A DNA stretch of 64,000 bases from Gammaproteobacteria bacterium (GTDB lineage Bacteria > Pseudomonadota > Gammaproteobacteria > SZUA-152), in the NCBI GenBank assembly GCA_013152545.1, contig JAADGF010000105.1, forward strand, positions 215,950 to 279,949. The letters are read 5' to 3'. The position numbers were made by a program, and so were the translations under genes. Below are positions 1 to 9,181 of the stretch, piece by piece (positions within the stretch are counted from its first letter, which is position 1; the number at the start of each line of letters is the position of its first letter). The notes beneath the pieces were generated by a model. The model was not told the origin of the DNA. It made no database searches and saw nothing but the letters and a program-made list of their open reading frames with translations.

Positions 1-351
1 TGATGGCATTCTTGATAACATATGCTGCAATATTGTGGATGACTTGATCGACTATTTCTATGTTCGTGCAAAGGCCTTACGTTTACTGAATTAGCAACTA
101 CTCAGCTTGATCATTTAAGTGTTCAATAATTACTCAAATTGCCTTTGAGTTATTCAAGAACAAAAAAGAAGCGCAGTGTTTACTGTTTTAAATGAACATT
201 TTCGACGCCACTTTTTAATGTAGCGTTGTAAACGTAGTAGTCAGGCAAATCCAAGCGGAGTAGTTGCACTGATTATTGGCCAGATTTGCGCCGGAAATGG
301 GATAATTTAGCACCGAAATTGATCAAAATATATTTTTTCATTAAAAGTGAT
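1..351. other. Region upstream of pilB; possible tail of an upstream gene
   Basis: One frame is open from the window edge (base 2) to a TAG at 92-94. It could be the last 30 codons of a plus-strand gene, ending in FYVRAKALRLLN, but 30 open codons can occur by chance and I do not recognise the peptide. The rest is non-coding and AT-rich. It holds two copies of an 18-base motif also found elsewhere in the window: AAGCGGAGTAGTTGCACT at 253-270, and its reverse complement form at 93-108. Confidence 0.3.
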
Positions 352-380
352 TTGTTATTCACTAAAAAATTTAGTATAGA
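352..380 (+). promoter_or_regulatory. Candidate sigma70 promoter of pilBC
   Basis: TTGTTA at 352-357 and TATAGA at 375-380 are separated by exactly 17 bases. Transcription would start near 387, about 28 bases before the pilB ATG. No sigma54 GG-N10-GC element with the right flanking bases was found. Confidence 0.4.
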
Positions 381-414
381 TTAAACTCCGAACTACACGT
401 CAATCTGACCGATA

Positions 415-2124
415 ATGGCAACTCCAAATACACAAATGAATTTAAGTGGGCTAGCAAGAAAACTGGTGCTTGACGGCCTTCTCCCGGAAACCGATGTTCT
501 CAAGGCCCAAGAACAGGCGAAAAAGAATAAAACGCCCATTGTCTCCTATCTCGTGTCCCAGAAATTAATCAACAGTAAAGAACTGGCAACTGCCGCATCT
601 CATGAATTTGGCATTCCGCTACTGGATATAGCCGCAGTTGATCTTGATCCCGATGTGGTTCGTCTGGTAGACGAAAAACTGGTGCATCAACATCATGGTC
701 TACCATTGTTTAAACGCGGTAATCGTTTGTTTATTGCGGTGTCAGACCCAACTAACCTCGTGGCCCTTGATGAAATAAAATTCCACGTTGGCTTGAACAC
801 GGAAGCTATTTTGGTGGAAGAGGACAAATTGCAGTCCGCCATCGAAAAAGCCATGAGGGATAGTGACACCTCGCTAAATGACCTGGACAGCGATTTAGAT
901 GACTTGGAGGTGATGGGGGATGAAGACCCTAATTCGGATACTGGTTCCGACCTGGATCTTGATGATGCCCCCGTGGTACGTTTTGTTAATAAAGTGCTGC
1001 TGGATGCCATCAAAACAGATGCATCCGATGTGCATTTCGAACCTTACGAAAAATACTACCGGGTACGTGTACGACGGGACGGTATTTTAAATGAAGTTGC
1101 CACACCGCCAGTAACCTTGAACAAGCGCTTAGCTGCCCGATTAAAGGTTTTATCGCGCCTGGACATTTCCGAGCGGCGCATTCCTCAGGATGGCCGCATG
1201 AAAATGAAGCTTTCCAAGAACCGCGCCATCGATTTTCGTGTTAGTACCTGCCCTACCTTGTTTGGGGAAAAAATTGTATTGCGAATACTGGATCCCAACA
1301 GCGCGCAATTAGGGATCGACGCCTTAGGTTATGAAGAACATCAAAAGGAATTGTATTTAAATGCGTTGGAAAAACCGCAAGGCATGATTTTAGTTACTGG
1401 TCCTACTGGTAGTGGTAAAACCGTATCCCTTTATACCGGCTTAAATATATTAAACACGGAAGACCGCAATATCTCCACTGCAGAAGATCCCGCCGAAATC
1501 AATTTACCCGGTATCAACCAAGTTAACGTCGACCCTAAAGTAGGCTTAACCTTTGCAGCAGCACTCAAAGCCTTTTTGCGGCAAGATCCAGATATTATTA
1601 TGGTGGGTGAAATTCGTGACCTGGAAACCGCCGAAATAGCCATTAAAGCAGCACAAACCGGTCACTTAGTATTATCCACATTACACACCAACGATGCACC
1701 TCAAACCCTAAGCCGAATGATGAATATGGGAGTTGCTGCTTACAACATTGCCTCCTCTGTGGAGTTGATTATTGCACAACGTCTGGCACGGCGTTTATGC
1801 AAAAATTGTAAAAAGGTGAAAGATATTCCCCAGCAAACCTTAATCGATGAGGGCTTTGATGTTGATGAAATAAGTACTTTAAAAATTTACGGCCCGGTGG
1901 GCTGTGATCAATGCAATGGTGGTTATAAAGGCCGCCTGGGTATCTACCAGGTCATGAAAATTTCAGATACGATGCGTCGCATTATTATGGAAGGAGGCAA
2001 TGCCATCCAGTTAGCCGATCAAGCTCAAGCGGAAGGCATTAACAACTTACGCCAATCCGGATTACAAAAAATACGTCAAGGCGTCACATCGCTTGAAGAA
2101 ATCAACCGTGTAACCAAAGATTAA
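415..2124 (+). CDS. pilB: Type IV pilus assembly ATPase PilB
   Basis: Cytoplasmic hexameric ATPase that powers pilus extension. The 569 residues match the usual family length of about 566. An N-terminal MshEN/T2SSE_N domain covers roughly residues 15-150. An acidic linker (about 150-185) follows, then the ATPase core with Walker A GPTGSGKT (329-336), Walker B region GEIRD (398-402) and the His box around TGHLVLSTLHTND. Two CxxC pairs near residues 465 and 500 form the tetra-cysteine zinc site of PilB/GspE proteins. The C-terminal TSLEEINRVTKD is almost identical to Pseudomonas PilB. No clear Shine-Dalgarno precedes the ATG. pilC follows 27 bases downstream, so the two are probably cotranscribed. 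No pilA is visible next to it, unlike in P. aeruginosa. Confidence 0.97.
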   Translation: MATPNTQMNLSGLARKLVLDGLLPETDVLKAQEQAKKNKTPIVSYLVSQKLINSKELATAASHEFGIPLLDIAAVDLDPDVVRLVDEKLVHQHHGLPLFKRGNRLFIAVSDPTNLVALDEIKFHVGLNTEAILVEEDKLQSAIEKAMRDSDTSLNDLDSDLDDLEVMGDEDPNSDTGSDLDLDDAPVVRFVNKVLLDAIKTDASDVHFEPYEKYYRVRVRRDGILNEVATPPVTLNKRLAARLKVLSRLDISERRIPQDGRMKMKLSKNRAIDFRVSTCPTLFGEKIVLRILDPNSAQLGIDALGYEEHQKELYLNALEKPQGMILVTGPTGSGKTVSLYTGLNILNTEDRNISTAEDPAEINLPGINQVNVDPKVGLTFAAALKAFLRQDPDIIMVGEIRDLETAEIAIKAAQTGHLVLSTLHTNDAPQTLSRMMNMGVAAYNIASSVELIIAQRLARRLCKNCKKVKDIPQQTLIDEGFDVDEISTLKIYGPVGCDQCNGGYKGRLGIYQVMKISDTMRRIIMEGGNAIQLADQAQAEGINNLRQSGLQKIRQGVTSLEEINRVTKD

Positions 2125-2151
2125 CACCCGGATTCAACCAAGGATTAATTC

Positions 2152-3384
2152 ATGGCAAAAGCAGCACTCAAAGCACCCTCAAAGGTAGATGCCTTTTTGT
2201 GGGAAGGAACCAATAAAAAAGGCAAACGTGTAAAAGGTGAGTCCACTGGCAGCAACATGGCACTCATTAAGGCGGATTTACGCCGTCAGGGTATCACCCC
2301 TTTAAAGGTGAAGAAAAAACCAGCTTCGCTGTTTGGCGCCAGAAAGAAAAAAATCACTACAAAAGATATCTCTGTATTTAGCCGACAACTGGCCACTATG
2401 ATGTCTGCCGGTGTACCTCTGGTTCAGGCTTTCGAGATCGTGGGCCGGGGCCATGAAAATCCCAGCATGCAGGCCCTGATTATGGCCATTAAAGCCGATG
2501 TGGAGAGTGGTACCGCATTGGCAGAAGCATTGCGTAAGCACCCACTGCAATTTGACGACTTATTCTGCAACCTAGTACATGCTGGCGAGCAAGCCGGCAT
2601 TCTGGAAACCCTGCTCGATAAAATAGCCACCTACAAAGAAAAAGTAGAAGCCATTAAAGGCAAAATCAAAAAGGCCTTGTTTTATCCCTCAGCCATTGTC
2701 GTTGTTGCATTTATTATCACGGCCATTTTGTTAATATTCGTTATTCCGCAGTTTGAATCCATGTTCCAAGGCTTTGGTGCTGATCTTCCTGCCTTAACAG
2801 CGTTCGTCGTCAGTTTATCCAAAATATTCCAGAAATGGTGGTGGGCCATCTTTGGCGCATTAGCCGGTAGCGTCTATATACTAATTGAAATGAAAAAACG
2901 CTCCACCAAATTTAACCTGATCATGGATCGTGTGGTATTAAAACTGCCTATCTTGGGTGAAATTGTCATGAAAGCCACTATTGCGCGGTTTGCCCGTACC
3001 TTGTCTACTATGTTTGCAGCCGGTATGCCACTGGTGGAAGCCTTGGAAACCGTCGCAGACGCCTGCGGCAACAGTGTTTATGGTGATGCCATATTACAAA
3101 TGCGGGACGACGTGGCTACCGGTACCCAAATGAACGTTTCCATGAAAGCATCTTCACTGTTCCCCAATATGGTGGTACAAATGCTGGCCATTGGCGAAGA
3201 AACCGGTTCCGTTGACGGTATGCTGTCAAAAGTCGCTGACTTCTATGAAGAAGAAGTGGACAATATGGTCGACGGACTAAGCTCCTTGCTGGAACCTATC
3301 ATTATGGCTGTTTTAGGTATTCTTATTGGTGGCTTGGTTGTTGCCATGTACTTACCCATCTTTAAAATGGGGGAAGTTGTTTAA
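2152..3384 (+). CDS. pilC: Type IV pilus inner-membrane platform protein PilC
   Basis: Polytopic inner-membrane protein on which the PilB and PilT motors act. The 410 residues carry two T2SSF domains (about 70-195 and 275-397), each followed by hydrophobic segments: FYPSAIVVVAFIITAILLIF in the middle, and a C-terminal segment ending in GGLVVAMYLPIFKMGEVV, the typical PilC ending. The duplicated motif FSRQLATMMSAGVPL / FARTLSTMFAAGMPL is clear. It lies between pilB and pilD in the standard pilBCD order. About 200 bases without a recognised gene separate it from pilD. Confidence 0.97.
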   Translation: MAKAALKAPSKVDAFLWEGTNKKGKRVKGESTGSNMALIKADLRRQGITPLKVKKKPASLFGARKKKITTKDISVFSRQLATMMSAGVPLVQAFEIVGRGHENPSMQALIMAIKADVESGTALAEALRKHPLQFDDLFCNLVHAGEQAGILETLLDKIATYKEKVEAIKGKIKKALFYPSAIVVVAFIITAILLIFVIPQFESMFQGFGADLPALTAFVVSLSKIFQKWWWAIFGALAGSVYILIEMKKRSTKFNLIMDRVVLKLPILGEIVMKATIARFARTLSTMFAAGMPLVEALETVADACGNSVYGDAILQMRDDVATGTQMNVSMKASSLFPNMVVQMLAIGEETGSVDGMLSKVADFYEEEVDNMVDGLSSLLEPIIMAVLGILIGGLVVAMYLPIFKMGEVV

Positions 3385-3598
3385 ACCATGCTTGGTGTTT
3401 AGCACCATCACGAATCGGTATTCGCGCTACACAGCGCGCATCCCTTAACGTTGTCGCTGTGCTAAAATTCTCGCTAGAGTAACAACTTATATTAAACGCG
3501 GCCTGCAACCACATCAGGCGTTTCATCAGCACCTCGATTAGTGATGAATATTAGTGATTAATTATCAGTGATCGATATTATACTTATTGCTTTATACA

Positions 3599-4513
3599 AT
3601 GACCCTCAGCCAAGCTTTAGCAACCAACCCCGCCTTCCTCCTTGGTAGCGTAGCGATATTAGGCTTGGTCGTGGGCAGTTTTTTAAATGTTGTGATTTAC
3701 CGCCTTCCCAAAATGATGAACATCACCTGGCGCGAGCAATGTTTGGATTATTTAGAAAATGATCACAGCGAAGATACCAACACAGATACCACTACCAGCC
3801 AAGCTCGGGAAAATACAACTGAAAAATACAATCTTATGGTACCCCGGTCGGCCTGCCCGGCCTGCGGCCACCCAATCACCGCCTTGCAAAATATTCCTGT
3901 TATCAGCTACCTCGCGTTAAAAGGCCGCTGCGCAACGTGCAAGACACCAATTCCCAGCCGTTACCCTATTATAGAAGCCACGACGGCTATTTTATCTGTC
4001 ATTGTCGCCTGGCATTTTGGCTTTACCGGGCAATGCCTTGCAGCACTTACCCTCACCTGGGCTTTGATCGCGCTAAGTGTCATTGATATTGATCACAAGC
4101 TGCTGCCCGACAATATTACACTGCCCTTTTTATGGTTAGGTTTACTCATCAATCTAAATGCTGGGCTTACGGATAGCAACTCCAGTATTATTGGTGCAGT
4201 CGCCGGTTATTTATCCTTATGGAGCGTTTATTGGGCCTTTAAGCTACTAACTCGCAAAGAAGGCATGGGTTATGGCGATTTTAAATTATTAGCCATGTTA
4301 GGCGCATGGATGGGTTGGCAATCGCTACCCGGTATCGTGTTATTATCGTCTTTTGTCGGTGCGGCCATTGGAATTGCTCTGATCTTGTTTCGCGGCCGCG
4401 ACAAAAATAGCCCCATTCCCTTTGGCCCCTACCTGGCAATTGCAGGCTGGATCTATTTATTGTGGGGTGATCAAATAACACAGGTTTATTTCAACATTGC
4501 TGGCATTCAATAA
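3599..4513 (+). CDS. pilD: Prepilin peptidase / N-methyltransferase PilD
   Basis: Inner-membrane aspartic protease (A24 family) that cleaves type IV prepilins and type II pseudopilins and methylates the new N-terminus. It has the zinc-binding double CxxC of bifunctional enzymes (Cys 86, 89, 111, 114), a catalytic Asp region VIDIDHKLLPD (about 161-171), and the second motif GYGDFKLL. Several hydrophobic helices are visible. I chose the ATG at 3599; an in-frame TTG at 3587 would add four residues. The cytosolic loop before the zinc site (about residues 52-77) is unusually polar and rich in Asp/Thr/Glu. coaE starts 45 bases downstream. Confidence 0.95.
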   Translation: MTLSQALATNPAFLLGSVAILGLVVGSFLNVVIYRLPKMMNITWREQCLDYLENDHSEDTNTDTTTSQARENTTEKYNLMVPRSACPACGHPITALQNIPVISYLALKGRCATCKTPIPSRYPIIEATTAILSVIVAWHFGFTGQCLAALTLTWALIALSVIDIDHKLLPDNITLPFLWLGLLINLNAGLTDSNSSIIGAVAGYLSLWSVYWAFKLLTRKEGMGYGDFKLLAMLGAWMGWQSLPGIVLLSSFVGAAIGIALILFRGRDKNSPIPFGPYLAIAGWIYLLWGDQITQVYFNIAGIQ

Positions 4514-4558
4514 TAACAAATCGCTCACTCATAAGCCTTTGTTGAATTGGCGTTAGGG

Positions 4559-5173
4559 ATGCTACGCATAGGCTTAACTGGTGGTATAGGCAGCGGCAAA
4601 AGCACCGTTACCGAGCTGTTTAAACAGTTTGGGGTCGCGGTATTTGATGCCGACATTATTGCTCGGCAACTAATGGAACCCGGCCAAACTGCACTTGAGC
4701 AGGTTAAAACGACATTTGGCAACACTATTGTCGACTCAACGGGAAATCTGGACCGGACCCAATTAAGGCAATTAATATTTCACGACGCGCAATTAAGGGA
4801 AAAATTAGAAAATATTTTACACCCTCGAATAAGACACCAGTTATTATTACACATGAAACAGGCCACATCACCGTACTGCATCGCGGCAGTGCCTTTGCTG
4901 GTGGAAAAAGGCTGGCAAACAATATTCAATCGTATATTAGTGCTAGACATGCCCAAAACGTTACAAATCACTCGGGCAAAACAGCGGGATAAAGCCACAG
5001 AACAACACATTCGAGCCATCATCGCCACCCAAGTTGATCGCAACACACGGCTCGCAGCAGCAGATGATATAATTCACAACATCAAAGGCTTATCAGAACT
5101 GCGGCTTGAAGTGGAAAAATATCACCGGCAATACTTGCTACTCGCTGAACGATTGGGTGTGCAACACAAGTAA
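4559..5173 (+). CDS. coaE: Dephospho-CoA kinase
   Basis: Catalyses ATP-dependent 3'-phosphorylation of dephospho-CoA, the last step of CoA synthesis, in the cytoplasm. The N-terminal P-loop GGIGSGKS lies at residues 8-15. FDADIIARQLM and the LID region with VDRNTRLAAADDII are family features. From the ATG at 4559 the length is 204 residues, normal for the family; a TTG at 4547 is an alternative start. It lies between pilD and zapD as in Pseudomonas and enterobacteria. Confidence 0.95.
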   Translation: MLRIGLTGGIGSGKSTVTELFKQFGVAVFDADIIARQLMEPGQTALEQVKTTFGNTIVDSTGNLDRTQLRQLIFHDAQLREKLENILHPRIRHQLLLHMKQATSPYCIAAVPLLVEKGWQTIFNRILVLDMPKTLQITRAKQRDKATEQHIRAIIATQVDRNTRLAAADDIIHNIKGLSELRLEVEKYHRQYLLLAERLGVQHK

Positions 5174-5540
5174 CGCACAAAAAATCGACGATAACGCACC
5201 AACAAAAATCGATCGTAAACTCAAACCAGCCAAAATAACCATAAATTCACCGACGAATGCATTGCAAGGGTTGCTTAATTTTTAACTAAATAGCAAAATT
5301 AGCGCCCTGTTAGTTTTAGATGGATGGTAGCCAAACCGGATCAGCTTAAAAACACCGGCTGAATCCGAATGTAGAGCGTAAGATATTGGTTTAAAGAACG
5401 TAACGAAAAAGTGCGTGTTCACTGATTGATAATAAATAAAAAGCTGATAAAAAGCTTTAGCGAAACCTTAAACCTACATTAAATGACAATAAGACAGAAA
5501 CTCCAACTTATTATTAAACTGAGGGCATAGCAAACTCCCC
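5174..5540. other. Intergenic region coaE-zapD
   Basis: About 370 AT-rich bases without a convincing reading frame or terminator. It probably contains the promoter of zapD. No known RNA was recognised. Confidence 0.5.
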
Positions 5541-6314
5541 GTGACTACACTCAATGGCATTAAATTCGAACACCCACTCAATGAACGTTATCGCTTTTTT
5601 TTACGTTTGGAATTTTTGTTTAATTTAGTTAAACATAATATTACCTCACCCGCCGCAATGGATAGCCACACATCCCTTGGCGCAATCCTGAACATAATCA
5701 ATGTGGTCGGACGTATTGATATTAAATCCGAGGGAATAAAAGAACTCGATCGTATTACGGCAACGCTAAATCCCCTAAAAAACACCGCTAACATTGAACA
5801 AGGTAGATTGGATGAAATTTTATCATCTATTAAAGAAACGGCCACAAAGTTACGTGCCATTACAGGCTCTATCGACCACCCTTTAAAAGATGTGGAATTA
5901 TTTAAAGTGTTACAGCAACGCAATAGTATCGCGGGTGGCTTATGTGATTTTGATTTACCTGTGTATCGATATTGGCTAGCACAGTCACCTGAAAATCGGT
6001 CAAAAGATCTGCATCAGTGGTTTCAACCCTTTAATCCGCTGCGTTATGCCATAGAAATTGCGCTTAAATTGGTCCGCGAAAGTAAAACCGCCAAGCATGA
6101 ACTCGCACAAGGAGGCACATACAGTCAAACCCTGGATACCAAAATCCCGTGCCAGATAATCAGCGTCACCTTGCCTTATAACACCTCGTATTTCGTTGAA
6201 TTCAGCGGTGGCAAACATCGATTTACCATACGTTTTATGGACGCAACACAAAAGCCACGGCCGCTGCCAACCCAACAAAACGTCAATTTTGATCTCAGTT
6301 GTTGTATTTTGTAG
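5541..6314 (+). CDS. zapD: Cell division protein ZapD
   Basis: Cytoplasmic FtsZ-associated protein that cross-links protofilaments in the Z ring. The start FEHPLNERYRFFLRLEFLF is the family signature, and the internal SNRSK-like stretch, LAQSPENRSKDL, and the C-terminal beta domain ending in FDLSCCIL agree with ZapD (YacF). The start is GTG at 5541, which puts the conserved FEHPLNE at residue 9. GAGGG lies about 16 bases upstream, which is a long spacing. 257 residues is typical. The neighbours coaE and yacG are the classical ones. Confidence 0.93.
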   Translation: MTTLNGIKFEHPLNERYRFFLRLEFLFNLVKHNITSPAAMDSHTSLGAILNIINVVGRIDIKSEGIKELDRITATLNPLKNTANIEQGRLDEILSSIKETATKLRAITGSIDHPLKDVELFKVLQQRNSIAGGLCDFDLPVYRYWLAQSPENRSKDLHQWFQPFNPLRYAIEIALKLVRESKTAKHELAQGGTYSQTLDTKIPCQIISVTLPYNTSYFVEFSGGKHRFTIRFMDATQKPRPLPTQQNVNFDLSCCIL

Positions 6315-6658
6315 TCCTAATCGAAAATAATCCGCCGTAAAAAAGTAAAAATCCGTGCAAACTCTCGCGATAGGCGACTGTAAATACGGGTACACCACTC
6401 GCAACACGAGTTTACGCTTGTATTCTTGCTTACGATACCTCTACAATGATCCTAATGGTTTTGCTCCGTTGAACACAGAAAAGACGTGCAAATACATTGC
6501 ACATCATTAGTTTAGTGATAAGCTGATGTTGAAATTTGCTAGGCACATCAGAACGTCTGTATATCGAGGGCTATATAATCGTACAGGGATGCCAATAGGA
6601 CATTTTAATGTGCTAACAAGGGTGCTTGCATCTTTAACCAATGCGGATTTTTGTAACA
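6315..6658. other. Intergenic region zapD-yacG
   Basis: About 340 bases with no supported gene. No hairpin followed by a T tract and no RNA gene were seen. Confidence 0.4.
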
Positions 6659-6850
6659 ATGAATACAGTAAAATGCCCTACTTGTAAAAAAATCGTCACT
6701 TGGGATAATGAAAACCCCTGGCGACCGTTTTGCAGTGAACGTTGTAAACTGATCGATCTGGGTGAGTGGGCTGCCGAATCACACCGGATTACAGGCGAAA
6801 CAGCTGACCACTACACTGTGCAGAATCAGGGTGAAAAAGAGAGTCATTAG
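6659..6850 (+). CDS. yacG: DNA gyrase inhibitor YacG (zinc-binding)
   Basis: Small zinc protein that binds GyrB and inhibits gyrase. The four zinc ligands are CPTC (6, 9) and FCSERC (25, 29), followed by the conserved [10 protein letters not shown] chose the ATG at 6659 (63 residues), which places the first cysteine at position 6; an upstream in-frame ATG at 6641 would add six residues. It follows zapD as in E. coli and Pseudomonas. Confidence 0.93.
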   Translation: MNTVKCPTCKKIVTWDNENPWRPFCSERCKLIDLGEWAAESHRITGETADHYTVQNQGEKESH

Positions 6851-6916
6851 CCCTCACGGTTATGCCTGTCACATTTAGTTCAGAACACCAGAATAAGGAT
6901 AAAAGGCAGATAATAC

Positions 6917-7873
6917 CTATAACGTCGATTGCCAAAATGCACTTATCGCGGCAATCCCCTGAGCTCCAAATGTTTTTGCTTTGTCAACCCATTCCGGCGC
7001 CATACCGCCCAAAGCATAAACGGGTACAGATGAAGCATTAACCAAATCATAAAAATGCTCCCAGCCCAATGCCAGCGCACCAGGATGACTGCTTGTCGCC
7101 AGAACAGGCGCCAACACTATAAAATTTACTCCAATCTTAGCAGCATGATGAATCTCCATTTCATTGTGGCATGATGCCGCAAGCCAATAACGCGTGGATA
7201 ACGGTCGACTCGATAACGCCATTAAACGCCTGCTCGACAAGTGCACACCATCAGCACCCAAGTCCGCCGCCAGCAAAGGGTCGGCATTAAGCAGTACCCG
7301 TATATCCCCAGCTCGACAAATCTCAATCACCGATTTAGCAATCTGCAAATAATCCGCTTTGGGTAGTTGCTTGGCGCGTAACTGCACTAACTCAATGTGA
7401 GAGTAGCCGTTCAGCGTGGCCTGAAACTGGTTCAAGAATTGACTCAGATCATTCCCAGGCTCTGGCGTAATCAAATAGTGTTCTGGTAACTGCACCGCGT
7501 CAATAATAGCTTGGTTTGCCGCAGGAAATTGATATTGTCGCAATGCCGAACATGACACCCACCGCCACTCCTGACCTTCTTTCCCCTGAACCTGTCCCTG
7601 AAATGCCGTTACCCTCCAAACATCCAGCAGCACTTTTTTATCGCCATAATCATGATGAAGCGTGATCAACGGTTGCGCATTTTGCACCCACAAGCCCACT
7701 TCTTCTTCAACTTCACGCCGCAAAGCATCCTGAACCCGTTCGCCTGATTCAAGTTTACCCCCAGGAAACTCCCACACCCCCCCCTGGTGCACATGATCAA
7801 GCCGCTTCGTAATGAGCACATTGCACGCTTTATCAACGATTACAGCAACAGCAACGTGGATTTCTGAATTCAT
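6917..7873 (-). CDS. Nudix hydrolase (MutT-like) fused to a ThiE-like domain
   Basis: A two-domain protein of 318 residues. The N-terminal part (about 1-130) is a MutT-type Nudix hydrolase with a complete Nudix box at residues 39-61, expected to remove 8-oxo-dGTP from the nucleotide pool. The C-terminal part (about 150-318) resembles thiamine phosphate synthase, with QLRAK, LLNADPLLAADLGADGVHL and YALGGM. This fusion is known in Pseudomonas and relatives next to argJ and secA. Whether the ThiE part is active cannot be judged here: it has the ADGVHL strand, but I did not verify all substrate-binding residues. It lies about 80 bases downstream of argJ. Confidence 0.92.
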   Translation of the reverse strand: MNSEIHVAVAVIVDKACNVLITKRLDHVHQGGVWEFPGGKLESGERVQDALRREVEEEVGLWVQNAQPLITLHHDYGDKKVLLDVWRVTAFQGQVQGKEGQEWRWVSCSALRQYQFPAANQAIIDAVQLPEHYLITPEPGNDLSQFLNQFQATLNGYSHIELVQLRAKQLPKADYLQIAKSVIEICRAGDIRVLLNADPLLAADLGADGVHLSSRRLMALSSRPLSTRYWLAASCHNEMEIHHAAKIGVNFIVLAPVLATSSHPGALALGWEHFYDLVNASSVPVYALGGMAPEWVDKAKTFGAQGIAAISAFWQSTL

Positions 7874-7954
7874 GCTTGCCGGAAAGAATGTTATTTAAAA
7901 CGTTTCAGTTTCTCGCACCGTCACCGAATACGAGAGAAGGCGTAGTAGACAATC

Positions 7955-9181
7955 CTAAGTTCGATACTCCGCATTTATTCTCACGTAATCATAAGAAAGA
8001 TCACAGGTCCAAATACGGCTACTAACCGCTCCACGCCCCAAGTGGATGGTCACAGTCACCTCGTCACGATCCATAACCTGCTGACCGCGAGCTTCTGTGT
8101 AGCTCGCATCACGTCCGCCATCGCTCACAATGCAAACGTCATCTAAAAATATTTTCACCTTACCAACATCCAGGTCTTGCAACCCTGCACGCCCCACCGC
8201 CGCCAATATCCTGCCCCAATTGGGATCGCAAGCAAATAATGCCGTCTTTACTAACGGTGAATGTGCAATCGTATAGGCAACTTTTTGGCATTCATCTTCG
8301 CTAACACCCTGCTCAACGGCAACAGTCACTAGTTTCGTTGCCCCTTCCCCATCCCTAATTAACGCTTTAGCCAAAAATTCAACCACCTCCAACACCAGTG
8401 TATAAAACTGTTGATATTCGTTACTCTGCTTATTGTCGATCATAGCAAGAGAGGATTGGCCGGTTGCAATCAGTACACATGCATCGTTAGTTGAAGTGTC
8501 CCCATCAATACTAATACGATTAAAGCTTTGCGATGCAGCATCTTCGAGACATTCCTGCAACAGCTCGCGTGGAATTGCCGCATCGGTAGCGACATAAGAC
8601 AGCATGGTTGCCATATTGGGGCAAATCATTCCCACCCCTTTGGCAATACCAGTAACGGTGATCGTATGACCATTAATATCAGCCTGGCGCGTAATGCCTT
8701 TTGGCACAGTATCGGTAGTCATGATACTCTTCGCTGCGGTTTGCCAACCCGATTCACTTAAGGCATTAAAAGCCACAGGTAACACCTGCACTATCTTGGC
8801 GACAGGCAGGTATTCACCAATCACACCTGTCGAAAAAGGCAAAACCTGATTTTCATCACAACCGCCTAACTCACTCACCGCTTGACAGCAGGCAATAGCG
8901 TCATTCATACCTTGCTTACCCGTGCCTGCATTTGCGTTTCCAGCATTAACCAGTAAATAACGCGGCACTGCCAGGTTAACGTGATCCCGTGCGATAACAA
9001 CTGGCGCTGCACAAAAGCCATTTTGTGTGAAAACCGCAGCCAATGTTGCCATATTATGCAACTGAATCAGAGTTAAATCATCACGATGCTGGTAACAAAC
9101 CCCCGCAGCTGCGCATCCCAGCTTTACGCCCGCCACCGGTTGCATGGCTTGCCATTCCTGGTTGATACAATGTTTATTCAC
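7955..9181 (-). CDS. argJ: Bifunctional ornithine acetyltransferase / N-acetylglutamate synthase ArgJ
   Basis: Arginine biosynthesis: transfers the acetyl group of N-acetylornithine to glutamate and can also use acetyl-CoA. The proenzyme cleaves itself before a threonine; the site [14 protein letters not shown] is present, with the nucleophile at Thr192. 408 residues is the usual length. The N-terminal substrate region [11 protein letters not shown] and [13 protein letters not shown] are clear. Its ATG overlaps the secA stop by four bases, so it is translationally coupled to secA. Confidence 0.96.
   Translation of the reverse strand: MNKHCINQEWQAMQPVAGVKLGCAAAGVCYQHRDDLTLIQLHNMATLAAVFTQNGFCAAPVVIARDHVNLAVPRYLLVNAGNANAGTGKQGMNDAIACCQAVSELGGCDENQVLPFSTGVIGEYLPVAKIVQVLPVAFNALSESGWQTAAKSIMTTDTVPKGITRQADINGHTITVTGIAKGVGMICPNMATMLSYVATDAAIPRELLQECLEDAASQSFNRISIDGDTSTNDACVLIATGQSSLAMIDNKQSNEYQQFYTLVLEVVEFLAKALIRDGEGATKLVTVAVEQGVSEDECQKVAYTIAHSPLVKTALFACDPNWGRILAAVGRAGLQDLDVGKVKIFLDDVCIVSDGGRDASYTEARGQQVMDRDEVTVTIHLGRGAVSSRIWTCDLSYDYVRINAEYRT

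Noticed and set aside
280-300. Sigma54-like promoter before pilB
   Set aside because: GG-N10-GC occurs, but TGGC and TTGC are two bases too close for the consensus.
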